64,000 nucleotides of DNA from AC-37 sp036389835 (lineage in GTDB: Bacteria > Actinomycetota > Thermoleophilia > Solirubrobacterales > Thermoleophilaceae), in contig DASVWC010000105.1 in the NCBI GenBank assembly GCA_036389835.1, forward strand, positions 62,001-126,000, written 5' to 3'. How positions within the stretch are numbered: the stretch's first letter is position 1; each line of letters begins with the position of its first letter. Below, in pieces: positions 31,101-39,400 of the stretch. The position numbers and the translations under genes are program-made. Under the pieces are notes generated by a model. It was given only the letters and a program-made list of their open reading frames with translations, was not told the origin of the DNA and made no database searches.

Positions 31101-31474
31101 GCGGTGTCCCAGAGGGCCTCGAGGCTGTCCGAGAGATGCCACGACCCGTCGTTCGGGACCTGCGCCCGGACGAGCAGCTGCGGCTGGAGAGCGGCGTCGA
31201 TCGTGAACCGCGCGGTGACGTCCAGCTCGGCCTGTACCGGCACGGGATCCATGCCGGTGGTCGTCCAGGGGAACAGCGTGGCGGTGCCGGTGTAGACGAT
31301 GGCGTCCTGAGCGGGGACGGTCGCGGTGCCGGTGATCGTCAGAGTCTCCGCGGCGCAGTTGGCCGCGACGAGCGCCTGGACCGACGGCCAGGTCGAGATC
31401 TGCGTAGAGGGGATGACCAGGGTCTGGTCTTGCACGAACGCCTCGAGCGCGGTACGCAGGGCGTTCAGGTCCAC
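19175..31474 (-). CDS. Giant protein (4099 aa) with beta-rich domains and LysM-like modules
   Basis: A single uninterrupted 12.3-kb frame from GTG 31474, 12 bases after the preceding gene. There is no signal peptide. Residues 1-1190 are long amphipathic beta-strand sequence in repeating patterns (FRIDAGFPHNGDFSSSFAVE, then LSVSVVASARATLTIEAHE). A basic, Pro/Arg-rich linker follows near 1220-1290. Between about 1550 and 3550 there are at least nine LysM-like modules, for example GKGQTLDRLAAATGMHPDDL near 1558, VGEGQTLTSLAASLDLDMAG near 1850, PAAGQTLAQMAAAAGCTPGD near 2705 and GAGQSLTAVATLFGTDATTL near 2900. These are interleaved with other domains. The C-terminal 550 residues are beta-rich again. 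LysM modules bind peptidoglycan or chitin when exposed; here export would need a non-Sec route. It closes a five-gene operon. No whole-length family is recognised. Confidence 0.85.
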   Translation of the reverse strand: MDLNALRTALEAFVQDQTLVIPSTQISTWPSVQALVAANCAAETLTITGTATVPAQDAIVYTGTATLFPWTTTGMDPVPVQAELDVTARFTIDAALQPQLLVRAQVPNDGSWHLSDSLEALWDTALAGVAFEAGGFYLTSAPGSDSTYPGPLATGLQFTGTVATSEAFAPAAWILAQPDSRTVAGPVALPAGSQPIMSLSPVATRPVALGGVQLDAGPELRSWIQSFEADPDPPTDWPIATAELVAHLQLETHAQPLVLRMPMVEDAAGLAMSVAEADVPLGGWSELAPLTGGAELAELIPPQTPPASALRLRGLDLFLDLGDGTTAPERAAVAMDVEFVTNDWAVLPAGIMTLSGLGVRLSVDFTSGGGPSVGGVLYGRFTLLEEADLYAEMSVADIGGAGPPEVDLTVGLDDGSSIDVAAVMAHFMQRLTGLTYTPPLPMSILQLDIGVSVTHGTFQLDSEIVTGWSVDLGGGLATLSFDGIGLQIAYDGVKVSGAITATTTIAPPAPPPGAGTPSAGVQLYASASTAGGPNAGWDLAAGMMPGRTISILALLTNFMFPSGDVPGGSYGIPSLEVTAIDLALSLDKGGKPYSFSIGAAVDGSWSFKPLGAGSPELTLAVVLSVEGKRAVVAGNVVDADAAWSISGDVQGTLVLFGLTITAGYAFAQNNSTLTFGVWYGRRGIEATVTQRPSKPSVPQSPLETVLTVRLGDLSLGEILEFLVHLAVPGESRRLPAPWDVLYQIDFKNLGLVANLTTHDVEVTYDLRLDLKFAKFDKIALLYRKVNGEGRVYVRLYGEFLGQPYGDDKGSEPLSWDVVGEEAPAVSGKGPEFLKLHYVGLGQHVALSISDDQLTTVESVIGPLKASMKPVAGGGNPLTDPAAATLRYDGAGKWLFGVQATLVETVALSAVFYDPHLYGALIELSGERAGSLAGLRFELVYRRVTADIGEFSVDLTIPEKFRNWEFGEVSVTLGLIHLDVYTNGNFRIDAGFPHNGDFSSSFAVEVFPFLGRGGFYFAYLTGATSSRVPKADNGVFDPVIEAGVGISVGVGKDFSKGPLRAGLTLELYAILEGVFAPFAPYGRALPRESYYWFQGTAGIVGKLYGTVDFVVLKLSVSVVASARATLTIEAHEPTQIDLSLEVEAEGSVEVLFVTLHFNFSLTIDASFTIGSHTPPPWTHAVQAQPAAEPLLRADVLGPPALMHAQPQLRAQRGGHRPRPLRRLRHARDRLPALRAEPGLRAGRARAALLAGPSGGPDSVTGWAPVAVYGTGVQQTAVLLLVPGFTIADPTTLHPPGPAGANQVQVVLTLLAENTVAPSARSADEVAQVATDHLHYTDDDGLACVPRLIDAFLRWAAAAGAGVAGDQQISAVQLQDLLDDLADPGFREATFAYSNVSGFLAASLDLQVVGYPPTGTPTQTSGTFVPMVPEISTATTIGQAPATSWSFATEPPVSATYTANLDTYFQQLATDATANAAADPFNRPANGGGAPLEAAEPQEDEPATSLAQALFGDYFATLTRAAIQGAIDLLGAYPFQYTSAGPSLNDLAGQFDGIAVPTVLGKGQTLDRLAAATGMHPDDLAAANTDSPAEGATVNVPVGVTALSVAEDNADAALASGWQFNVEGLHHQVSAGQTLDAVAAAAPSQVASGQNGTGIDPPPTGTAVGVQNASVAGLLRAGATLTIPAFTYTCLANDSDAFLTAFFLVRNSGPDSSAALGDGVVARVDWYGQAIATLNPTVDWSKIAPGQTVSVPSAYQNSTAAAAPYPIHQGDTLPRVAATFAKFEYDGSQYTAAAGGGTYAVAQQAHTVASTDTFASLANDFPGLQVADLVGANTAADALTPLATLVLPGYGAQVGEGQTLTSLAASLDLDMAGLVGLVDDCTGIFAPGPLTIRDVPVRSLDVLIGDLLASPQANAVAVQLSRFLMHGMRMPAPDEQAFLALTPEQVLAGEFEGELYGLYDLSGQQIHWADTSQAIDVTLTKSDASWLSFFEGEVSSTGSVVAGDAADSLSLAIDSTSFAPDLPSVTLTLGVSPPAPMPLFDTAPVHHDLQASIHWQAAARPTLPAGGGNQAAQPTIWPFTSELRRVARGAGAGTTPAYGLSSVPLQAPAGMEGTPLGSYAWAVRVPFAIQRVAAAPLPGVDGDRPAPGPRWLERVYVVGGADHEGSELLYGLWTHLQGNASAEAATQLFLAYPPNATGPNSSGLASDALDPDATYLLKTNLSTETREPALARLAGSSEADVAAVYSASIAPSSGPPTDFVAFLWEASIVRPGGFYLHYGPSGSTSGLPDSIFDDTGHATIELLCVLGSQASGSSSGGGLVSFNNAAVVGDSLEAGAVHVYAEQTAAGAPTVKIPSLPAGDLGFTMLRTPPADTDLAGQLYNLVGFQLAAAAPFDGSNEALPAGPTNAPAPDTGKWLYHQVFDAARRASATARIQQANAALPDPSGDPYAGIAAGASASLSFAAHDAFGNRVAATDAPASLSLPFRYADRVIGLSEWPGATVDYAVAPAGGGLTTPHLVIRLALQAASYAPGAGVGSAQALRAASAAAMRYRQVFYQLNRPGIAITATTTLDAASSTTPLVLSLARFTSFASAAYVFCDQLARLDPVQYETGTSDTLGGVATDYSVTAAGLLEANQELLATEVLSGSISVPRFARVERGARLNDIAAAAGLTVPALLGLGHNGDAVVPAGTSLRLAAGVVHQPAAGQTLAQMAAAAGCTPGDVGTANATTAGLIADSLTIAVRRVQVVTSSSTFGSLVSDFAAAGITTSAGEIATLNADLPGIFDVTGGAVTYVVRDWTVPAGPPTTIEAVVAAKFDDDYDSFATSNGDTPGVVAEGTRLRTGTATQAVLSAVTLRDYVVRVVGITMAELAEANPAAALTAATTLTLPELVDPSSLSAVPYAVGAGQSLTAVATLFGTDATTLGTDNQDVAGLFVAGQQVQPSGFAAVTTDGEDSIASLLGKFSSQAQPTLAQLIAAIAPSTTLLRPGALLVCPAPVVPSGGDPAITSLSALAKLFGADLHALARANAGVDGLLDPSATVTIGGVSETVGPHGTIAGVYARALRDGATVSFSEAVDALSGAALLSTGARFLLPPRPVEAGAALPASPAVGCTITPLATEVTIARPAAEVDPTLSDEPAIQSATAPVPPLASPAAEGAAASYVAFATGLESAYGNRLRVAVGARHGESESPGSQRLYAVRFEAENTPDVNAIEQVEVGSGASYYALPPLSNELVSRSAALRTYSSGNTADPLPAATKTRTFQAVDVEGWVADALAAIDLVLSPTYAPGAFTVTSTGGVSASFDALVDAKRVLAQKIAAGATAVLQDSAGDAASAAAALEQRLDLSLVDGFATDAVVQLPTTVQATFDDTTPAPAACADGGGHRLAGKTQATGAALSTATTLAGLAQTYSVHVAAIARLLGTTPNLLATGTVLTSDQRGWTIGATDTLADGVERLGLASLDAFAASFGSQAPLFRDGTTVTIDGFETDTAADDTLLAVGDRLDSPVSEVAVANQSVEGLLAVPGPVYVDGVAHAVTAATSSLAAFAAALPQPLEVEALGEAIAGQAALAASKTLRAVRWIPSHSLSPGRVDLDSSTGQVDLLLGVEQRAQYRRLLLNLDFRLTGLEYAIEAPPAVFGYERSEWLQFVRPLDEDNPTAATIATGVGQLDVPIPLRAYPTPPRLVTQLAEPTYSDEEVAAGASLPERLQRTKAWTYRVVVDIEEAAQDVVYLDVGFNFGPPLESLALEVLDDPFDALAEFVVNYPAIREDLANLLLPPAQLAADQAKQDAAASAVGALATIAGDLAAHWGPVRPGKAAAAGGGGPVPAKSYGFRLDSRTRSGPDGTNLMDSLVLTSTEDQATWGPDGVPPALGYLDADGSLVELQRVTDSTSEKVVYEFTGNVPAFARRSYSLWYADLDAVAIQNARTSAWLTRNEALVPGATTDPSFVYRTPEVHFHDPIAPSILRGESLSIGSGQTSGLAAAVGGVFTGLLGTPPADAATQEKLALRYGYRVAAAGGATRAPVSDDDLVVLTPVLFRPLFQYDEGVPKEIQAALDDWLVAAAPPAVPTALLSLDVTVFSDPEAGTPRPLVELKRLDYVLDALPG

Positions 31475-31486
31475 GGTTCGGCGTCC

Positions 31487-32968
31487 TCAGACGGGGATCT
31501 CGACGACCAGCGGGAGGTGGTCGGTCAGGAACATGCGGTACAGCTCGGCGGCGCGGCGTCCGTTGTCCATTCGCTTCGCCGCGAGCCTGCGCATGAAGAA
31601 CCCCCAGTCTTCGAAGGTGGCCCCCCACCCGCCGGTGATCACCGACTTCCACTTCCGCTCCTCCGCGTCCCACTCCTGCGGCCCCCTGTCCTTGTCCACC
31701 CTCTGTCCGCGACCGTTCATGCTTGCGGCCAGCGTGTTCAGGTGGGCGTGCAGAGCCAGGAGGGTGCCGCCGTAAGTCGTGCCGTAGTCGTCCGCGATGA
31801 ACTCGTCGAGGAAGTCGATCCGCTCGGCCTTCAGCTTCATCGGTCGCCTGAAGACCAAGTCGATCTTCAATGCCAGGTACTTGTTCGGGTCGTCGCCCGT
31901 GATCGGCTGTCGCTTCCAGTCGAGGAGCCGCACGGTCGTCCGTCGCGCGTCGTTCTTGGCCCCGTGGGGCGGCACCTCCCAGCAGGCGGCGCCGCCCGCC
32001 CATGTCTTGTGGAACGGCGCGGTGTAGTAGTCGTAGTACCCCGGCCAGCCGGTCGCCAGGGGCGCGTCGTGGTTGTAGTCGCCGCCGAAAACGACCGTGG
32101 TGGTGTGCGTGAGCTTCGCCGGGTCGGGAGTGCCCGCGGCGGTCACCTCGTTCGTCACGTACAGCTCGCGGCTCAGGCCGCTCACCCAGGAGGCCCACTG
32201 TGCCTGCCCCTTGTCACTCGGTGCGTGGTATGCGCCGACCGGGCAGAGCCGTTCCTTCTGCGACTTTCCCGGCCTGTTCAGATCGAGCACCACGTAAACG
32301 GGTCTGCGGACTTTCTCCAGTGCGAGCGTCTCCGCCGCGCGGCGCGAGGTGGACGGCAGCTTCAGGGCGGGCCACTCGGCCATCAGCTGTCCGTCCTTGT
32401 ACGGGTACTGATTGTTGGGCGTGTACCCGCCGAGCGCGCCCGGACGGATCGGATCGTCCGGCCCGGGGCCGAACGGGCGCCCGAGCATCTCCATGTTCAG
32501 CGGCGACGTATTCATCGTGGGCGGATTTGGGTTGCCGATCTGGAAGCCGGTCAGCGTGGCGATGTTGGCGAGCGCCGGCAGCATCCTGAAGCGGTCCGTC
32601 TGGTTGCTCCGCCAGAGGACCCCGTAGCCCTCGTGGCGCGCGTCGGTGGCGAAAGTGAGATGGGCTTTGGTCTGAGGCGGGTTGTTCTGGTCGCTCAGGA
32701 GCGCGGAGCCGCAGAAGCTCGAGCACCAGTCCCGGTCCTTGTTCTCGAGGCCCGCGTTCAGCTTCTGGCGAAGGTTCGCGAGCGCGAGCGCCGCGCTTTC
32801 CTTGACCTCCATGAGCAGCACGACGTCGATGTCGTGGCTCCTCACGAAGTCGCGAATCAGGCGATTGCGCAGGTCGCTGTCGGCACCCCACTTCGAGATC
32901 CAGTTCGCGAGGATGGGATTCGACCCGTAGTCCTGGACGTTCCACAGGCACACCTTCACGCTCGCCAC
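31487..32968 (-). CDS. Endonuclease/exonuclease/phosphatase-fold protein
   Basis: A 493-aa protein from GTG 32968, five bases before the end of the upstream gene's stop. It has the DNase I-like (EEP) motifs in order: VCLWNVQDYG (Asn), DVVLLMEVKE (catalytic Glu), VGAYHAPSD, VVFGGDYNHD (Asp/Asn), LKIDLVF and the final FLTDHLPLVVEI (Asp-His). It is longer than nuclease or phosphatase homologues (about 250-350 aa), with an insert around 110-220. There is no signal peptide. The substrate could be DNA, RNA or a phospholipid/inositol phosphate. Located inside the giant-protein operon, it is the most likely catalytic member of that set. Confidence 0.8.
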   Translation of the reverse strand: MASVKVCLWNVQDYGSNPILANWISKWGADSDLRNRLIRDFVRSHDIDVVLLMEVKESAALALANLRQKLNAGLENKDRDWCSSFCGSALLSDQNNPPQTKAHLTFATDARHEGYGVLWRSNQTDRFRMLPALANIATLTGFQIGNPNPPTMNTSPLNMEMLGRPFGPGPDDPIRPGALGGYTPNNQYPYKDGQLMAEWPALKLPSTSRRAAETLALEKVRRPVYVVLDLNRPGKSQKERLCPVGAYHAPSDKGQAQWASWVSGLSRELYVTNEVTAAGTPDPAKLTHTTTVVFGGDYNHDAPLATGWPGYYDYYTAPFHKTWAGGAACWEVPPHGAKNDARRTTVRLLDWKRQPITGDDPNKYLALKIDLVFRRPMKLKAERIDFLDEFIADDYGTTYGGTLLALHAHLNTLAASMNGRGQRVDKDRGPQEWDAEERKWKSVITGGWGATFEDWGFFMRRLAAKRMDNGRRAAELYRMFLTDHLPLVVEIPV

Positions 32969-32972
32969 GCCG

Positions 32973-35900
32973 CTACTTCCCCTCCTCCAGGTACGCCGCG
33001 TACCAGCCGAGCGCGCCGCGCTGGTGCGGGCCGGTCTCGGGGTCGGCGAACAGGTAAATGTCCGCCTGGCCCGGCGGGAAGCGCCAGCCGAGCAGCCCCA
33101 TCGAGAAGTGGCGCAGGCGCATGACGTAGGCGGGGTCGGGCGGCAGGGCGCGCGCGCCCGGCGCCTCCAGGACGATCGACTGGAAGCCGAGCTGTAGGAC
33201 GCCCTCGATCGCCGGCAGCCCCTTCAGCGACTGCGTGCCCGGCAGCCGCAGGCCGACGTTCACACCGGCGCGGTCCGACGTCGGCCCCCAAGCGGCCAGC
33301 AGGGTGACGACGAGCCCGGCCTCCGCCGCGAGCGCGCCGAGCGTCCCGAGGTCCACGGTGAACGCGATCCCCCACCACCCGCCGGTGAGCGCGGGCTGGT
33401 CGAGCGGGGTCTCGACCGGCTCGAAGCCGAGGTCCTTGGGCGTCTGGCCCGCACCCGCGTGCACGAGCGTGGCCACCGTGAGCGGGAAGCGGGCGAAGAA
33501 GCTCGTCGGCCGCGGCCGGCTCGCGCTCGCGTCGAAGGCGACGTCGCGGGCGTCGAGCGCGAGCTTGCGCCCCGTCGGATCCGACTCGTCGAAGCTCATG
33601 TCCACCGCGAGGCCACTGAACGCGAGGTGGCCGTCGGCGGCCCGCCCGCCCTGCTCGTTCAGCGCGTAGCCGAACGAGAACAGGTCGAGCCCGTCGAGCT
33701 GGTGGAACCGCAGCCGTCCCCACATGAGAAAGCGCGAGTGGACGACCCCGTCGGACGTCGCCGCCGTCGTGTTGAACTGGGCGCGGTCGACCTCGATCTC
33801 GTCGACCACGCCGCCGCCGCTCGAGAACGTGCTTGCCCCCGGAGTGGCGAAGACGTAGTGGCCGGTCCCGTGCTGGCGCTGGTAGCTCCCCAGCAGGATC
33901 AGGTTGTTGTAGTGCTCGCTGTCGAGGAGGCTCACGCCCTCGTCGAACAGGCGGCTGACGAACAGCTCGATCCGGCTCGCGAAGTCCACCACCGCGGAGT
34001 TGCGGAACAGCACCTGGAGCTGGAGGACCTTGAAGTCGAAGTCGTCGCTCGTGTGCGCGATGTCCTCGAGCGACTCGTAGTCGATGAGCCCGAAGAACGA
34101 GCTCGGCCCGAGCGTGAGCGCGCGCGTGTCGTCGTCCACGTGCACCGGCGTGACCGAGAGCCCGACGTGGTGGGCGCGGAACCTCGACGCGTCGATGCCG
34201 GAGGCGAGGCCGCGCAGCTCCTCCGGCATCGAGCTGAACGGGACCTGCGCGTCGAGGAAGACGACGCCGGTCCACGCCGGGTCGCCGCAGACGGTCTCGA
34301 CGAAGAAATCGAGCGGGTGCGGCCGGCCGGCGGCGGCCTCGAGCTGCTCACGCGCGCCGTCGATGATCCCGAGCACGCGCTCGCTCGTGGCCGTGGCGTC
34401 GCCCCCGGCGGCCGGCCACGTCCACGTGGCCGGGTCCGCGACCAGGCTGCGCAGGTCGCTGGTCGCGAACTTCAGGATCATCGTCGTCGGGAACTCCGCC
34501 AGCGCGCCCCAGAGCAGCGGCGAGACGCGGAAGCGCCAACCCGCGATCACGATCTCGAAGTAGGCCGCGTACTTCTCGACGGTCGGTATCCACTGCTGCT
34601 CGTCGGTGGTCAGGAACCCCTTGAGCATCGTCTCGAACGCTGCCGCGCCGACCTGCGGGGTGCGCCCGCTCGCCTGCAGCTTCGTGATGACCTCCGCCGG
34701 GGGGCGCTGCCCGTCCGGGAGCGCCGTGAGGTCGCCGAACGCCGTGTCGTCGAGCCAGTAGTTGAGGTCGGCGGCGGCCAGCAGCTGCGTCGGGTCGACG
34801 GCGACGACGAAGAGCTCGTTCGCCTGCACCGCCTGCCGCAGGTCGCCGCGCACGTTGTTCAGCGCGAGCGCGGGTGGCGGCGGTGGGTCCGGTGGCGCGG
34901 CCGGCAGCGGGACGAAGCTCAGGACCCGCCAGCTCGCGAGGTCGCTCGTGAACTCCGACAGGAGGCCCTGCGGCGTTGCGCCGGTGACGGTGGTCGTGGC
35001 GGCCGGCGTGAGCGGGGTGGGCGCCAGGGTCGCACGGCGCCTCGGCGCGAGCACCCTCGCCTCGAGCTCGCGATAGGGCTCGAGCTCACTCGCGGACACG
35101 CCCGCGTACGGCACGAGCGGGTAGGCCCCGGTCTGCGTTGCGTCGACCGACCCGGCCGGCAGCTCGAGGTACACGAGGTACGGCACGAGCGACGCGTCGC
35201 CGGTCGCGCGCACGCGGTGCACCGGCCCGCTGTCGGGCTGGGCGTAGTACCAGACCTCCGCGCCGGTCGCGGGCGTCACGGCCGCCCACGGGCTTGTCGC
35301 GAGGCCATCGAGCGCCTGCGGCTTCGCGTACGCACCGCCGCCCGGCGCGAAGGTCACCGTCGCCGCCTCGGCCTGCGAGAGGCCGAAGTACTCGGTGCCG
35401 CCGAGTCCGCAGGCAAGACGCGCGGCGGGGCTCGCCGCCATCGCGCCGTCGCCCGAGCCACCCGCGACGGACGCGGTGAAGGGCCCGACCGGTCCCAGGT
35501 ACAGCGGGTCGCCGTCATCCCCCGCGAGCAGCGTTCCCGGACGGCGGTGGAACGCGAGCCCGGCGGGGAGGTCGCCGCCCGTTCCGGGCGTCAGCGCCAC
35601 GCCGTGCCCGAGCGGGCTCCTGTAGTAGCTCCCGTGCTCGGCCGCTCCGGCGGCGTACGCCAACCGCGTGCGCGTGGCGTCGAGCGGCAGCGCCGGGTCG
35701 AAGCTCCCTTCGAGCGCCACGCCGCCCTCCGGCACGCCCTCGAACAGCGGGTAGGCGAGCGACCGCAGCAGCCCCTCCACCGGCGCCTCGGTGTCGTCGA
35801 TCGCGAAGCGGAAGCCGGCGTCGAGGCGGACGTAGTCGTCGACGCCGCTCGCCTCGTGGTCCTGCGGCAGCGCGAGGTCGAGCAGGATGCAGCCGGCGCT

Positions 35901-36458
35901 GTCCGCGGCCAGGGACACGACCGTGGACGGCGATCCGGACGGGGCGCTCAGGGTCCACACGCTGGTCGCGCTCCGCAGCGAGAATGCCCACGCGTCTCCG
36001 CCGGAGATCACGAAGCCGTCGGCCGTCGGGGCGATCGTCTGGCCGGCGGCGATCCCGAGCCGGTAGGCGCCGAAGCGGACGTCGACCGGCGCCGCGACGG
36101 TGCCGGTGGCGGCGTTCGCGGCCTGCTCGACGAGGATCGCCGCGGCGGCGCCATCGGCCGGGTCGGGCGCCGCCGAGTCGATCCACGCGAAGCGCAGGAG
36201 CGGCCCGCGCGCCGCCTGGAGGCCGCGCAGCGCCGCAACGAAGTCCGCGGTCGGCCCGCTCGGCTGCGCCGCGGTCATCACGTACAGGCCGGGGTACTGG
36301 GTCCAGCTGCCGGCCAGGTCGATCGTGGACGGCGGCGAGGGCGTGCCGGCGGGGAGCAGCAGCCCGACGCCGTAGCCTGCCGGCGTGGCGGCGCCCGTGA
36401 GCCAGTAGAGCGTCGCGTCGCCGCTCGACTGGCTGAAGCTCGGCGGCGCCAACGTCAC
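32973..36458 (-). CDS. Large beta-rich protein (1161 aa), unknown
   Basis: The start is taken at GTG 36458, overlapping the upstream stop (GTGA); upstream in-frame codons are Arg-rich shadow. The first 500 residues are strand-rich and low in charge (ATLYWLTGAATPAGYGVGLL, then AWIDSAAPDPADGAAAAILV). The second half has longer amphipathic strands with Phe and Leu (FDFKVLQLQVLFRNSAVVDF, then PPGQADIYLFADPETG). These resemble the N-terminal third of the 4099-aa protein in style, suggesting related building blocks. No signal peptide, catalytic motif or named family is visible. It is co-translated with the 1343-aa protein. Confidence 0.75.
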   Translation of the reverse strand: MTLAPPSFSQSSGDATLYWLTGAATPAGYGVGLLLPAGTPSPPSTIDLAGSWTQYPGLYVMTAAQPSGPTADFVAALRGLQAARGPLLRFAWIDSAAPDPADGAAAAILVEQAANAATGTVAAPVDVRFGAYRLGIAAGQTIAPTADGFVISGGDAWAFSLRSATSVWTLSAPSGSPSTVVSLAADSAGCILLDLALPQDHEASGVDDYVRLDAGFRFAIDDTEAPVEGLLRSLAYPLFEGVPEGGVALEGSFDPALPLDATRTRLAYAAGAAEHGSYYRSPLGHGVALTPGTGGDLPAGLAFHRRPGTLLAGDDGDPLYLGPVGPFTASVAGGSGDGAMAASPAARLACGLGGTEYFGLSQAEAATVTFAPGGGAYAKPQALDGLATSPWAAVTPATGAEVWYYAQPDSGPVHRVRATGDASLVPYLVYLELPAGSVDATQTGAYPLVPYAGVSASELEPYRELEARVLAPRRRATLAPTPLTPAATTTVTGATPQGLLSEFTSDLASWRVLSFVPLPAAPPDPPPPPALALNNVRGDLRQAVQANELFVVAVDPTQLLAAADLNYWLDDTAFGDLTALPDGQRPPAEVITKLQASGRTPQVGAAAFETMLKGFLTTDEQQWIPTVEKYAAYFEIVIAGWRFRVSPLLWGALAEFPTTMILKFATSDLRSLVADPATWTWPAAGGDATATSERVLGIIDGAREQLEAAAGRPHPLDFFVETVCGDPAWTGVVFLDAQVPFSSMPEELRGLASGIDASRFRAHHVGLSVTPVHVDDDTRALTLGPSSFFGLIDYESLEDIAHTSDDFDFKVLQLQVLFRNSAVVDFASRIELFVSRLFDEGVSLLDSEHYNNLILLGSYQRQHGTGHYVFATPGASTFSSGGGVVDEIEVDRAQFNTTAATSDGVVHSRFLMWGRLRFHQLDGLDLFSFGYALNEQGGRAADGHLAFSGLAVDMSFDESDPTGRKLALDARDVAFDASASRPRPTSFFARFPLTVATLVHAGAGQTPKDLGFEPVETPLDQPALTGGWWGIAFTVDLGTLGALAAEAGLVVTLLAAWGPTSDRAGVNVGLRLPGTQSLKGLPAIEGVLQLGFQSIVLEAPGARALPPDPAYVMRLRHFSMGLLGWRFPPGQADIYLFADPETGPHQRGALGWYAAYLEEGK

Positions 36459-39400
36459 GCACCGGCGACCGCGGCCGGAGCCGAGATCTCGTCGCCGCCC
36501 AGCACCGGCACGTCGAGCGGCCACAGCGGCGGCGAGCTCGGCGCGATCGTGGACGAGTCCATGTCGACCGCCTCGTAGCGGAGCACCGGGTCCCCGTACG
36601 CGTCGTCGACGACGCTCGAGACGGCCCGCGCCACCGCGACCGCGGCGCCGGCCCCGCCGCCGGGCCAGATCGCCAGGCCCGACGACATGAGCGCCTGGCG
36701 GACCGTGGTCCCTACCGGAAGCCAGCGCTGCTCGCCCCCGACCGCGGCCGCGAGCAGCGGGGTGACGGCGTCGCGGCCGCGGAAGTACGTCGCGAAGACG
36801 TTGCTGTTCGGCAGGGAGAAGGAGTTCGTGGCGAACTGGTCGGTCACGTTCTCGAGCGTCTGCCAGTTCGGCACGCCGACGATCGCGACGTTGTCGGCGA
36901 TGTCACCGATGCCGCCCAGCGGCGCGCTGCCGGAGCTCTTGAACGAGGCCGGGTAGAAGAGCCGGTAGTAGGTCTGGCGGTTGTTGCGGAAGAAGTCGAG
37001 CGGCCCGGCCGCGACGTTGCTCGACGCGATGCTCGCGCCCGGCAGCATCAGCGAGAGGAACGCGTCGACGCTCAGCGCGCGGGAGGTCGGATCGATGCCC
37101 GTGCCCGCGCCGTCCGGCGGTACCACCGTGGCCAGGTCGTAGGTCTCCTCGCCCGCGGCGACGTAACCGTTCGCCTGGTTCGGCGACGTGGCCGTCACGA
37201 CCTGCCAGAGCGCACCCGAGACGCGCAGCCGCAGCCCCGGCTCGAGGTCGATGGCGCGCAGGCTCGCGTCGCGCCAGGCGCCGTACCGGTAGTACAGCGT
37301 CTCGGCGAATGTCTGCGGCATCATCTCGTAGATCAGCTGCCGCAGCTTGGGGATCGCCCACGGCAGCACGCCGAGCGCCTCCACCGTCTTGAGGAAGTCA
37401 CGGTAGGCGGCGCGCACGTCCGTGCGCACGGCGTACTGCCCGAACGACGCCCAGATCGACTTGTCGATCGTGAGCTGGTACGGCAGGTCGGGCCCGGCGG
37501 GCGCGATCGCGAAGTACGTGTTGACCGAGTCGTGCGCCACGCTCGGCTCCCCCTGGGCGAACGGGTTCGGCACGTAGGTCGAGACGTCGGCACCGGAGAC
37601 CGCCTGGAGCGTCTGGTACGTCCCGTGCCGGTAGACGTACGGCGGCTGGCCGGCCGCCGGGAGCCCGACCGAGTACTCGTGCTTGGACAGCGACGGAGCG
37701 GCGGCCGCACTTGCCGGCCCGACCACGAGGTTGCCCGTCGAGACCTGGTTGACGGCGCTGACGGTGACGGCCGCGGCCCCGGACAGCGGCAGCGTGAACT
37801 GAGCGGCGATTGTGGTGCTCGCGGCCCCCGCGCCGGCGACGTAGGTCGGCTGCACCGGCTGCGACGTGCCCGCCACGCTCACCTGATAACCGGTCACGCC
37901 GGCGTCGCCCACCGGCTCCCAGCCGACGTGGAGGTTCGTCCCGTCGTACTCGGCGCTCACACCGGACGGTGCCGAGGTCGGGATCGCCACCTGTGCGCTC
38001 GGTGGGGTCAGCGGACCCGCGCCGACGCCGGTCGCGCGCACCGACGCGGGCGTGCCCGGGGTCAGCGCCACGGGCACCGAGATCGCGCCGCTCGGAGCGC
38101 CCGCGTTCGCGATGCGCGCCGCGACTCGCCCGTCGACCAGCACGTCGATCCACACCGTGGCGGGCGCCGGGCTCGGGCTGCCCGAGAGCGTCACCGCGAG
38201 GGTGGAGCCGTCATAGGTCCCCGACTGGACCGCGTAGCCGGCGACGATCGAGGCGGTCGCGGCCGGGCTCGCGCTGTTCGGAGCCGTCGCGGTCACCGAG
38301 ACTCCTCCGGGCGCCAAGGTCGCGCCGAGGAGCGGGGCGACGAGCTGCGTGGCGGGGGTCTCGACGGTGTGCGTCGTGCCATTCGTGGCTCCGTACGTGA
38401 CCGCGTACCCCGTCGCTCCGGCGGCGGCTCCCGGCGACCACTGCAGCGTGAGCACGTCGTCGAGGATCGCGCCGAAGAGGATCGCCGGCGCCTGCGGCAG
38501 GATCGCGGCCGCCGTGCCGGCCGGTCCGCGGCTCGCCGCGAGCTCCACGTAGCCGCGGACGCTGTAGAGGCCGGGCGTGGCCGGGACGGTCTCGAACGTC
38601 GCGCCCGTCGCGGTCCCGGAAGCGCGCACCACCACGGTGTCGCCATCGAGCAGGTGGGCGACGTACGTCGCCCCGGCCGGCGGGTCCGTGACGGTCCATG
38701 TGACGTCCACGGTCCCGCCGACGGAGACGCCCGTGATCGCGGGCGCCACCGCCACGGCCTCGACGGCAGCGCTCGCGGCGGTCGACCGAGTGGCGGACGT
38801 GCCGGTCACGGTGACGCTCGTGCCCTCGACGGCCGACGAGGAGACCGGCAGCGAGAAGCGCGTCTCCGGACCGACGGCGAAGCTCCCGATCGACCCGAGC
38901 GCGACGGTGTAGCCGCTCAGGAACGGCAGGGTCGCGCTGTCCCATTCGACCGTCAGCGTCTCGCCGTCGTAGACGACGCTGCGCACCGTGGGCGCGGTCA
39001 CGGCCGGGAGCGAGATGGCCGCGGCGGCGGATTCGAGGCCGAGCGACGCGGTGCCGAAGGGCTGCACCGTCGCGGTCCAGGTCGTCGAGAGGTCGAGCTC
39101 GACATCGATCTCGACCATCTGGTCGGATCCGCTCTCGAAGGTGATCGCGTTACCGGTCGCCGGCGTCAGCGTCACGCTGTGGCCGACCACGCCCGTCGCC
39201 GGCCCGTTCGCCCAGACGAGCGTCAGCCGGGCGCCGTCGTAAGCCGCGCTCGCGAGGGCCGGCGCCGGCGCGAGAACCGGCGCGAGCGGGCCGTAGGGAC
39301 CCGTGAGCTGGGGCGGGCCGGCCGCGGCGAAGTGCGCACGCAGCTCATACCGGTGACCGGCGGGGAGCGGGGCGTCGAGGCTGACCTGCGGCGGCGAGGC

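Noticed and set aside
26600..33124. 2174-aa plus-strand ORF opposite the giant gene
   Set aside because: It is Arg/Val/Glu-biased antisense shadow of the 4099-aa and EEP genes with no domain pattern.
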